Below, one piece after another: positions 1 through 8,431 of a DNA stretch of 20,387 bases. A program made the translations under genes and the position numbers. The notes under the pieces were generated by a model. It did no database searches, had not been told where the DNA came from, and saw only the letters and a program-made list of their open reading frames with translations. Where the stretch lies: positions 1-20,387 of the forward strand of contig JALKBU010000937.1 of the NCBI GenBank assembly GCA_023091735.1, given 5' to 3'. Origin of the DNA: Trichomonas tenax (Eukaryota > Parabasalia > Trichomonadida > Trichomonadidae). The stretch's first letter is position 1. Every line of letters begins with the position of its first letter.

Positions 1-144
1 CTGTTCACTTTTAAAATTTGGAATGAAACAAGCTGTTACTGTTGCGAAAAGGAGACCGGCGACAAAAACAGTGATCAACTTGCGTTCAGGAAGGAAGTCG
101 TTGCTGTGACCACTCCTTTCCCGACGTGGCTGTCGCACATGCAT
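1..144 (-). CDS. N-terminus of a type II (signal-anchor) membrane protein, partial
   Basis: Reading the minus strand from an ATG at 144-142, 48 codons stay open to the window edge, so the gene continues to the left. The N-terminus is short, basic and polar (MHVRQPRRERSGHSN...), followed at about residues 23-41 by an uninterrupted hydrophobic stretch (LITVFVAGLLFATVTACF) after the charged segment PERK. Positive charge before a single membrane span is the usual layout of a type II signal anchor, as in Golgi glycosyltransferases and some surface proteins; which family this is cannot be told from 48 residues. Its GC content is clearly above that of the flanking spacer, supporting real coding. A second ATG at 140-138 is out of frame. 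No TCA(C/T)(A/T) initiator was seen close upstream. Confidence 0.6.
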   Translation of the reverse strand, partial: MHVRQPRRERSGHSNDFLPERKLITVFVAGLLFATVTACFIPNFKSEQ

Positions 145-1228
145 TCAACTAATTAAAATTCCGCTCATCCCCATTTAGACCCATAATAAATATAATAGAC
201 CCCATATATCATAACCTTATTTATAATGCTTTCTTATTTCGATGTCACATTAACTTACAACCAACTTTAAACATAAAAATATACTACTAAGTTCTTTGTC
301 TATAAATTACATCACAAATGAAGTCTAGAAGTGATTAATTAATAAAATGATTGAATATTTCTTTAATAATGTATCGACAATTATGTGGAATTATCAGAAT
401 TCAGTAGAAATATCGGTTTGTGAGAGAGCTGGATGGTTTTGTATAGGATTGATGATATTTGAAAATAATATTGATATTTGGGGAATATAGATGTAAAATT
501 CAATTAGCCATTAAGAATAATGACTGTGGCGAGGTATATGGAAGAAAATAATGAATGATATTGGAAAATTTAGAATTTCATTTGGTATTTACTGATTTTT
601 CTTTGATGTGATAGATTATAAAATTCGAAGAATAATGATTGAAGAAAGAATTTTGTCTGAATATTAACTGAACACCAGCGATAAAAATTAATTTGATCAA
701 TAGTTGTGAATTATCACTTGGTTGTAATGGAAATGTGATATCATATATAAGCAATAGTGTTATCCAATGCTTCCAACCTTGAGTTGAATATAATTTCGCT
801 AATTCAATTTGGTCAACAACTAAAAATAACGAGATTGACGATAAACTTCGTGAGTGTAGCAATAGCAAGTTCATCTGAGCGTATTCATAAATCTGTTGCT
901 TTTGTTTTTGATGTTTTTAATTTGTTTAATAATTATCCCAACGATTAATTTCAATTCAATTTCAGCCAATTTGAAGCAGAATCCAAAATAATTTTGATAC
1001 CTTGAATATTTGGACCATGTTTCTAAATGTGTTTTCAATTTCAAGCAAAAGTCATTTTTGAATGTTGCACCGGAAATTGAGCAAATGGGCACTTTTTAAT
1101 TCAAAATTGACAACAAATCAAAATAAAGAAATTTTAAGCATAGAAACGGATGTACACAATGAGCTGAGTCTTTTTGATCAATTTTTCAAAATTGATTTTC
1201 TCCAAAAAAGTCAATTCATTTTTCCTCA
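145..1228. other. AT-rich spacer, no supported gene
   Basis: About 1.1 kb of AT-rich DNA separating the divergent membrane-protein fragment and the GH77 pseudogene. Several short open frames occur. The longest, 98 codons on the minus strand at 578-874, is hydrophobic and Trp-containing (GWKHWITLLLIYD) and could be debris of a multi-span membrane protein, but I cannot assign it to a family. It has no initiator-like element and lacks the codon bias of the neighbouring gene. I see no RNA gene here. Confidence 0.4.
1216..1221 (+). promoter_or_regulatory. Trichomonad-type initiator (TCATTT) for the GH77 pseudogene
   Basis: TCATTT lies 8 nt upstream of the ATG at 1229, with the expected +1 adenine at 1218, 11 nt before the ATG. 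This matches the known parabasalid initiator consensus TCA(+1)Py(T/A), which sits within about 20 nt of start codons. It supports the choice of the 1229 ATG over the later one at 1376 and indicates that the promoter has not decayed with the coding region. Confidence 0.6.
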
Positions 1229-3322
1229 ATGGAGCCAAAGCAAACCATCCAAGAGACCTTAGATGGCCGCTTGATCAAGTTCCACGCACGCGTGAACACA
1301 ATATACGGCCAGAGCGTCCACATTAGCGGTAATATTAAGGAGCTCGGAAATTGAGCTGCAGACAAAACAGTACAAATGGAATTCGAACACAACGCTGACT
1401 ATTGGACAGTATACGTCCAGCTCCCTCTTTCCAACGAAGAGAGAGTCATCGAATACAAATATTTACTCAAGAACAACGCAAACATTGATCTCTGGGAACT
1501 AGAGCAAAATCACAAGATTTACCTCGCTCTTGCCAACAAGGCAGCAGTCTTCAACATTGAGGACCAGTTCCACTGGAAGGATAACATAATGGACGCTTTC
1601 ACAAGAGCAACATTCGTTGGTGCAATCAATTCTCGCGAAAACCCAGTCGAATCAAAGCCAATCGCTGTTCCAAGCAACGCGGAAAACATCACAGTCTACT
1701 TCTCTGCAAATTGTCCATACGTTAGACCACATCAGAACGTTTTCATCGTTGGTAACGTCCCAGAGCTCGGAAACTGGGATCTAAAGAAAGGACTTAAGCT
1801 TGTCGATGGCTGCTTCCCAATTTGGACAGGATCTGTAGAGTTCAAGAAAACATCTTTCCCATTCGATTACAAATACGTTATTGATAACGAGGATTGATCA
1901 TATATCTGGGAGACTGACGTCAACAGACACTGCCCAGCACCGCAAGTTTCTGTTTCTGACAAATATCCTTTAATAAATTATGTTCAAGAATGGTTTATCT
2001 GCCCTAACAGAGACCTCTTAAATGGACATGGTATCTATGTTCCATTGTTCTCACTCAGAACAAACGAATCACAAGGCATCGGCTCATACACAGATCTCAA
2101 GAAGTGTGTTGATGCATGCAACAAAATGGGCGCTTCTCTCATCCAGCTCCTTCCAATCAACGATACAACAGAGAAGGATGAGTGGTGCGACTCATATCCA
2201 TACCGCCAGGTTTCTTGCTTCGCTCTTCATCCAGTTTACATCGATCTTCTTTCGATTACAGAGAAGCTTCCAGCAGCAATGAAGAATGAGATCTTGGAAC
2301 AGAAGAAGAAGTTCGAGCAGCTTCCAGAAGTTGACTATCCAGCTGTATTCGCATTCAAGATGAAGTACCTCGCACAGATATTCCAGCTCGAGAAGGATAA
2401 CTTCATCAAGAACCACTTCGAAGCATTCGTTAAGAAGAACGCCTCCTGGCTGAAGCCGTACGCTCTCTTCTGCCTCCTCAGGGACCAGTACAAAACAACA
2501 GAGTTCCGCAAATGGCCAAAGTTCTCAACAATCACACCAGAGGAGCTCCAGCAAGTCTGCGAAGAGAAGAAGGCCGAATTGATGTTCATCTACTGGACTC
2601 AGTTCGTCGCTGATCAGCAGTTCAAGGTGTCCTACAACTACGCCACAAAGAACCACGTCGCACTCAAGCTCGATGAGGGCCTCAAGCAGAAGATCAAGGA
2701 GGAAGCACACAAGTTCTTCTACGAAAAAATGACAGGCTTGTGGGTCTAGAAGGCTGCTTCAAATCTCAACGTTCTCAAGAACGCCACAAACATGCTCATC
2801 TGCGGTGAAGACTTAGGCCAGATCACAGAAGGCATCAGCCACGCTATCGAAGACTCCGCCATCCTTTCATTGCACGTCCAGAGAATGTCCAAGGATCAGA
2901 AGGACGAGTTCGATGACTACCACAAGTTCGGCTATCTCTCCGTTGCTTGCCTATCCACGCATGACACATCCTTGCTCAGAGGCTGGTGGGAGGAGAACAA
3001 GGTAGTCCGCGAGTCCTTCTGGTGGAACATCCTCCAGAGAAGAGACTGGAGCCCAGAGCAGCTTCCATGCAACATCCAGGAGGATATCCTCAAGCAGATC
3101 ATCTGGTCGCAGTCGATGTGGGCAATCTTCCTTCTCCAGGATGTCACATCAATCTTCCAGGACTTCAGACTCCAGGAACCAGACCAAGAAAGAATCAACA
3201 TTCCAGCAGATCCAAACCACAGATGGAGATACCGCTATCCATACAAGCTCGAGGATCTCATTGCCAACGACGTATTCAACAACAAGGTCATGGGAATCGT
3301 TCGCGAGTTACATAGAATCTAA
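1229..3322 (+). pseudogene. Broken 4-alpha-glucanotransferase, DPE2-type (CBM20-CBM20-GH77)
   Basis: A single reading frame from ATG 1229 to TAA 3322 codes for a disproportionating enzyme of family GH77, but is cut by TGA at 1352-1354, TGA at 1895-1897 and TAG at 2747-2749. Intact relatives transfer glucan chains from maltose onto glycogen or heteroglycan in the cytosol. Two N-terminal CBM20 starch-binding modules are visible from their GN-I/V-xELGN(W) signatures (codons 34-41, and around 1760-1782). The GH77 part starts near 2040 (PLFSLRTNESQGIGSYTDL). The acid/base Glu (CGEDLG, Glu codon 2807-2809) and the third acidic residue (STHDTS, Asp codon 2963-2965) remain. The segment that should hold GDLPIG and the nucleophile motif RxDHxxG is absent: the sequence passes from VALK to LDEGLKQK near 2668, in frame, so roughly 200 residues appear to be missing from the expected length of about 900 or more. 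Codon use is strongly biased to C/G-ending codons, typical of a once highly expressed metabolic gene. All frames between the stops match the family, so the gene died recently. Family assignment is firm; lack of activity is inferred. Confidence 0.88.
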
Positions 3323-3540
3323 TTTGTTCAATAGAATATTTATATTTATTATCAAGACAATAATAAACTTTCCTTTTCTTTAACTTTCTTCTTTGTTTAT
3401 ACATAAAATATCTATCTACATATCTTCATTCTTAATGTTTGATATGAACATATCTTCGCTGATTGAGAATTTCAATATTAATGGGATTCTTCAACAAAAA
3501 AAAAATTTAAAATTCAAATCGTTAGGCACCTTTTATTTTT
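3323..3540. other. 3' flank of the GH77 pseudogene
   Basis: AT-rich sequence directly after the final TAA, with several AATAAA-like strings (for example around 3358-3366). It could contain the former polyadenylation region. No coding signal was seen. Confidence 0.3.
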
Positions 3541-3720
3541 ATTAGATTGCTGCAAAAATTTATAAATGGATGCACACCATTCTAATATACTATGGAATTA
3601 AAGAGAAACAATGTTGCGCCAATATTCAAAAAAAAAATTAAATGGAAGGACTCCACTCATTAATGCTGCAGAAAAAACGGGGAACTCTTTTTTCTCAAAA
3701 CACTTTGGCTTGCTACTTTG
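3541..3720 (+). pseudogene. Decayed ankyrin-repeat fragment
   Basis: Two degraded ankyrin-like signatures lie close together. At 3565 the plus strand reads NGCTPF, then a stop, then YTMELKRNN. At 3641, in a different frame, it reads NGRTPLINAAEKTGN. NGxTPLxxAA is the hallmark first helix of ankyrin repeats, a hugely expanded family in trichomonads. The two motifs are 76 nt apart instead of the 99 nt of a 33-residue repeat, so both a frameshift and a short deletion are implied, in addition to the stop at 3583-3585 and another after the second motif. It is a fossil without a start codon or promoter. An overlapping 88-codon open frame at 3642-3908 reads the second motif out of frame and matches nothing I know. 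Confidence 0.55.
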
Positions 3721-3729
3721 GATATAGCT

Positions 3730-5999
3730 TCTATAGGCCTATAAGAACAATATATCTATGGAGTGCAAGGAAATCCAATTTTGCAATTTCGCGATATGAT
3801 GCGATGAAATCTCTTGAATTTCGAGAACCTTATTTTAACGGACAGTTTTCGCATCTGCTGAACATTGAACAATGCATGTTAGTTTGTTGCAATGAGCAAT
3901 ACAGCTAACGACATTAGGGGTAAAATACATTCATTGAATAAATTAATCTCAATTACTTATATTTCACAAAGATTATCAGCGAACAAAACTAACTTCGTTT
4001 AAACATTCGAGTTTATACGCCACTACATTTATTAATGCTATGACATTCATTTTACATCCAGAAACAATCAGTTTTCCAATATTCTTTTTATAATGAATAT
4101 TGCAATATTTAAAATTAAGCAGTCTGGTACATATCAATCATCTAAATTTGATCTGCCTAAGATACATATTGTAGCAAAAGCTGTAATTATCCATTATCCA
4201 TCTAGTTTAAAATTTCTGAAATTTTGCCTAGGCTTATGGTTGTGCGCATTGGCTTTAATAATGCCACATCCATACTAGGCTATTTTGTTTTCATCGTATA
4301 AAACAAAATTTATATTAAAATTAATTTTGGAGTAAGAAAAATTTTGAATTTTATTCTTAAGATATTTTCAAAAAACACACATGAATGTATAATATATAGA
4401 CGAAAGGTAGATTATCGGTAGTATACAAATGATGTTTCTATTGAGAGAAAGACATATGTAAATTTTAATAACTCGCCAAATACAAATATAATCAAATAGT
4501 ATTAATGGATGTATCATGTATGATATACTTATGATATCAAATACAAGGGTTGTAAAAATTATTTTGCATTTCCAGATAGAATCTCGAAAAAGTAAAATTA
4601 TAATCTACAAAGTTTAAGATATTTGCAATATGCGGGGAGTCTGTAATCTGAGGGATGAAGCAGCATCTCCAAGTTATTTCTAAATTTTGATGCTCTGAAA
4701 ATTGAGTTTTTGATCCCATTTTGAAGGCGGCAATCATAAAGTATTGCTGATGCACCTGTTCGTAAGGCGTGGCGCTATGTTCTGACGAGATTGATTTTAA
4801 TTTCGAAATTTCTAGATCGTGACAAATTTTTTAGAGTCATAGTGTATTCTAACATATGGAGGCAGTACTGATGCATAGATATATTCAGCTTTGCAGAAGA
4901 GTGTGCAAAGCAGTGTCTCTCACCATGAAGTTTTATATGGCCGACAAACTTTAAAAAATAAACTAATGAAAACTTCTGACATGCACTTTGAGATCAAATT
5001 GTTTTCTCATTTGATGATAAATTATTGTTCTAAAACTAATGTTAGCGAGAAATAACGAATAAAAAGACTAAAAATACTACAGATTACCTCAAATTGAAGC
5101 CACATTTTTGTTTTAATGATATGCCAATATAATACAGGATATGATTTAATCAATTAACAAATAAAAATGAAAAAAACAATCGAATTGAAGATGAATTCAA
5201 ACACAAAAAGTATGTTTTATTTCGATATTTGCGATAGACATAGTGCGTTGTATCTAAATATGCATGAAAAACGAAAGAATACTTGAAAAGCGGATGAAAT
5301 TAAAATTGTTTTCGAGTTTTATTGATGTAGTTACAGTCAACACGATATAGTATAAATGAATATCGAAGAAAAGTGAAAAAAAACTTGCATAAATATCGGG
5401 TGATCACTGTGAAATGTGGGCTCCTGATATAGCCCGTTTCAGTAAAACAATTGAAAAAAAAACCTGTAAATACAATTCTATCAAAATAACTTTTTTGAGT
5501 TCAGATTTTGAGAACAAATAAAAAATTGAAAACTTTATAAAGCATTTATATGCTTATAAGTTTTACTTTTTGTAAAATTGAAAATTACACTTGAAATTAT
5601 ATCCGGTATATCTATATTTGCGATATTTTTATTCATTTTCAGCCGCAACGTAATTCGGACAGATTTTTGATTTTTCGTTAATGGCAATTAACATAGATAA
5701 TAAAATGTTTGAGAGACTTTTTCACTTTTCAATGCAATAACGATGATATTTTAAAATAACGGTGAGTAGATAAACAACAGCTTAAGAAGATATTTCAATT
5801 GTTTTTCCAAAATCGGTAATTTTGCTGTGATATGCTTTCGTGTTGTATATCAAAAAACCATAATTTTTATAGTTGTCAATTTTTGTAAAATCGATTATTT
5901 CATTCAAAAATTCTTTCACTTGAAAATAGCTTCTCTAGCATTGCATAACAATATGTTTAAGTTTTCTTCAGAATTTATTTTGATTATCAAACTTTTTTT
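3730..5999. other. Long AT-rich spacer, no supported gene
   Basis: About 2.3 kb of AT-rich DNA rich in A/T homopolymers and stops in all frames. Small open frames (for example 61 codons at 4093-4278 on plus, and 72 codons at 4537-4755 on minus) have no recognisable motif or initiator and look fortuitous. The stretch 4620-4790 is somewhat less AT-rich and could be another unrecognisable relic. No RNA gene or repeat array was seen. Confidence 0.4.
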
Positions 6000-6005
6000 T
6001 CATTT
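6000..6005 (+). promoter_or_regulatory. Trichomonad-type initiator (TCATTT) for the ubiquitin-like gene
   Basis: TCATTT follows a T tract, with its +1 adenine at 6002, exactly 11 nt before the ATG at 6013. That is the same element and spacing as at the GH77 pseudogene. It marks 6013 as the true start and places the open frame upstream of it (back to 5827) outside the transcript. Confidence 0.65.
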
Positions 6006-6012
6006 TCAAATT

Positions 6013-6582
6013 ATGTTGAATACTCTTCCTTCTTCAGTTCTGATAAAGATCCACGTCAAGGGTCTGATCGAAGAGGAAATAGTTGTTCCCAGCACCGATC
6101 AGATATGTTCACTCCAGCTTTATATTTATAGTGATGATTACCGCGTTGTGTATAACGGGATGCTCCTAAACACGAGCCTCTCGTTTATGTTCTATGAAAT
6201 TACAAATGATGATACTATTTATGTTATCCACAATTGCGAAATATCTCCAAAGGCAAAAAGAAAGATACACGAGGCTTCTGCATCTACCAATATGAAGATC
6301 GCTAGCCTGATGAAGCAGAGATGTGCGATGCTGTTTAACGACGAAAAAAGTCGGAATGAAAATATCACATTCGAATCTTCAAGGTTATTAGATCTGTCTT
6401 TCAATAAAATAGCGTACAGACCGATATCGTATAGACGGATCTGCAAAGTTATTAGACAGAAATTTGAAAATAGTGATAAATCGGAAGAACCCCAAATCAC
6501 AGTTTTACCAGAAAAAGCTCTCACACCATGCACAGACTTTCTCCCCCTGCTGAACTCAAATTCTGATTCTCAGGCGAATTAA
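6013..6582 (+). CDS. Small protein with N-terminal ubiquitin-like fold
   Basis: This encodes 189 residues from the ATG just downstream of the initiator. Residues about 8-73 follow the ubiquitin-like pattern: a first strand VLIKIHVKG, a turn, a second strand EEIVVPSTD, a short helix region, then YRVVYNGMLLNTSLSF and a final strand NDDTIYVI, comparable to the 'hhFxGkxLxxxxxh' and 'tIhlh' elements of ubiquitin-like domains. There is no C-terminal di-glycine, so it should not be conjugated like ubiquitin. Residues 78-150 are basic and helical-looking (KAKRKIHE..., RRICKVIRQKF), and the tail is polar and acidic. I recognise no catalytic motif. The fold assignment rests on pattern alone and the cellular role is unknown; an adaptor or chaperone-type role is possible. 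The open frame continues upstream to 5827, but that part is very AT-rich and hydrophobic and lies upstream of the Inr. Confidence 0.7.
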   Translation: MLNTLPSSVLIKIHVKGLIEEEIVVPSTDQICSLQLYIYSDDYRVVYNGMLLNTSLSFMFYEITNDDTIYVIHNCEISPKAKRKIHEASASTNMKIASLMKQRCAMLFNDEKSRNENITFESSRLLDLSFNKIAYRPISYRRICKVIRQKFENSDKSEEPQITVLPEKALTPCTDFLPLLNSNSDSQAN

Positions 6583-7364
6583 TTCACCAAAATAATCTTG
6601 TTTGTTTTTTCATAAATTTAATGTTATAGACATTGCTTAGTTATAATATAGTTTTTCTTTCGATAGTTTTACAAATTAATCTGTCAATCGATCATTATCG
6701 ATTTTTATCTTATTCCTTCTTCACACAATGATGTATTCATTAATTAAGACAATTTATCTCACAGATCACTGTGAAACAATAACCTATTTTGATTCTTTCG
6801 TAATTATTTTTTTGGTCGACAGCGGCAACGCACACGGCAAAGGCCACAGAGAGCCATCCATTGGTAAATTGGAGTGACATTTGATAATCCGAAAAGATAT
6901 CGCGATCCTAAAAAAATGCCAATATCAATTGAGCTGTTTAATGCTCACTTTGGTCTAACCTATACTATGGATAGTGTTTTAAGAAGATTACCGTGAAAGG
7001 AAATGTAATCCCAAAAGATATTCAACGCAATTGACATAAAATATGATGGAAAATATCGAAGTTGACACAGTGTTATATAAATTTCAAATCAAAAACATAT
7101 GTTGACTTGCAGATATTTATAATTGAATTTCAATATTGCATTTTTAGCTTATGATACTTTGAGGTTATATAATATAGGAAGAATATATTTTATTTATAAG
7201 TAAGCGAGGTGCAAAAAAAAGATAATATATTTCAGTTTATAAAAATACTGCACAAACATATTGCGATATCGAAGAAATGACATATAATGGGCCCAGTAGA
7301 GTCATAATATAGAATTGTTAAGCATAAATTCGAAAAAACGAATAAAAAAAGTTCGTTATTTAGG
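6583..7364. other. AT-rich spacer with a possible coding relic at 6820-6996
   Basis: The spacer is mostly AT-rich, but 6822-6870 is distinctly GC-richer. On the plus strand, the frame from the TAA at 6865 to the TGA at 6994 reads 42 sense codons with a polar, non-random look (FDNPKRYRDPKK... then LFNAHFGLTYTMDSVLRRLP). The last part resembles a helix-turn-helix, as found in transposases and DNA-binding proteins, but no family can be named. No initiator lies nearby. The gene downstream at 7365 also lacks a clear TCA(C/T)(A/T) element within 30 nt; the closest is TCATA at 7302-7306, about 60 nt away. Confidence 0.3.
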
Positions 7365-8210
7365 ATGAGCGCGGACAACGAGGTTAAAATCTTCAACAAT
7401 GACCAACTTCATAATCTATTAATAGGCAAACAGCCGCGTATTGGACACGGCATCAGTGAGAAAAGAAGTCAATCAACGCTGAATCGTGACTTTACGGACT
7501 TTTCGAAATTCAAATTCCCAGAACCAATCGAGCCAATAAAGAATAAACCAGCCCAGGAGGAAGAGAAAGGTGACCGTGCAAGTTCACAACCAACAGCGAC
7601 AAGTCAATTCAATAAATTACGCCAAGAAGAGAAATTAATCGACCACGTTGATCAGTACTTAAATGTTTACGAGTCAAATCATAAGAGGAAGACATTGATG
7701 ATGCACCAAGAGTTTGAGGAGCATTATCTTCAACCTGTTTCGAGAAAACTGATGAAGAAAGTTAACGGTCCAGAATATGATAAATATGTTCGTGCAAGAT
7801 CACAGGCAATCAAGACGTTCGAAACACAAATCAGTCAGAATGATTCTTTACAGAGAGCATTACCATCAATTCCAACAATTAGTTTCGACACAAGCGATAT
7901 CGTTGATCCCGTCATGAAATACCGCAAGCACGCACAAAAAGAACAGACATTAACAAAAATCATCGCAATGCAGAACGGTGAATATAAGCCACCGGAGCCA
8001 ATTTTAGAGAGAGATACAATGAATCTCAAGAAATGGAAGATTCTCGCCCAGACGAGGTTTTATGAAGGCACAGGAACAACACCTAAAGGAAAAAAGGTTT
8101 TTCGGCAGAAATTCTTAGATAATATTAAGGAGGATGACTTTGCTGAGCCTCTCCCAATCATTCCTGGCAAAAGGAAGGGTTATGTTCCAAAAGATAATGG
8201 AATCTTTTAA
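7365..8210 (+). CDS. FAM228-like protein, possibly flagellar
   Basis: An intact 281-residue, highly charged, soluble protein with no signal peptide or membrane span. The N-terminal 85 residues look disordered (SEKRSQST, QEEEKGDRASSQP). The core, residues about 88-200, reads LIDHVDQYL, then KRKTLMMHQEFEEHYLQPVSRK, GPEYDKYVRARSQAI, and SFDTSDIVDPVMKY. This order (a 'xxLDxYL' helix, an 'RKxxxHxxWxExVxxPLxxxI' helix, a Tyr/Arg-rich helix, then a short 'YDPxxYDP'-like segment) resembles my memory of the FAM228 family, which is found mainly in flagellated or ciliated eukaryotes. The C-terminus is basic and proline-containing (LPIIPGKRKGYVPK). An axonemal or flagellum-associated role would fit a flagellate but is inference. 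It is convergent with the PP2C gene, with 221 nt between the stops. That the gene is real is well supported; the family is tentative. Confidence 0.7.
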   Translation: MSADNEVKIFNNDQLHNLLIGKQPRIGHGISEKRSQSTLNRDFTDFSKFKFPEPIEPIKNKPAQEEEKGDRASSQPTATSQFNKLRQEEKLIDHVDQYLNVYESNHKRKTLMMHQEFEEHYLQPVSRKLMKKVNGPEYDKYVRARSQAIKTFETQISQNDSLQRALPSIPTISFDTSDIVDPVMKYRKHAQKEQTLTKIIAMQNGEYKPPEPILERDTMNLKKWKILAQTRFYEGTGTTPKGKKVFRQKFLDNIKEDDFAEPLPIIPGKRKGYVPKDNGIF

Positions 8211-8431
8211 TTTTGTATTAGTATTTTTTATTTTGTTGTAAATTTATTGATATTGTTTAAATCGGACCTCACTTATTACGTTGACATTGAATATCGAAAT
8301 TGAATATTTTTTAAAAAAAACATGTTAAACAATCTTTATTCAAATGACAGGTGATTGCATATGATGATGTAATTTTTTTCTAATAGTCGATAATTTATAA
8401 CAACTTGATATATATATATTTCTAGAATAAA
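8211..8431. terminator. Convergent 3' region shared by two genes
   Basis: The plus-strand gene ending at 8210 and the minus-strand PP2C gene ending at 8432 point at each other across 221 nt of AT-rich DNA, so both 3' ends and poly(A) sites must lie here. It includes a short (TA)n run near 8409-8419. No specific processing signal can be pinned down by eye. Confidence 0.35.

Noticed and set aside
2192..3315. Other-frame and antisense open frames across the GH77 pseudogene
   Set aside because: They overlap the frame that matches GH77 along its full length; their openness reflects the codon bias of that gene.
5827..6012. 62-codon N-terminal extension of the ubiquitin-like gene
   Set aside because: It is very AT-rich, of low-complexity hydrophobic composition, and lies upstream of the TCATTT initiator.
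5402..6776. A 13-bp repeat (GATCACTGTGAAA) at 5402-5414 and 6764-6776
   Set aside because: Two copies of 13 bp with unrelated flanks in more than 1 kb of AT-rich DNA are not convincing as a functional repeat.
8409..8419. Short (TA)n run in the convergent spacer
   Set aside because: It is too short and too common in AT-rich DNA to call a repeat element.
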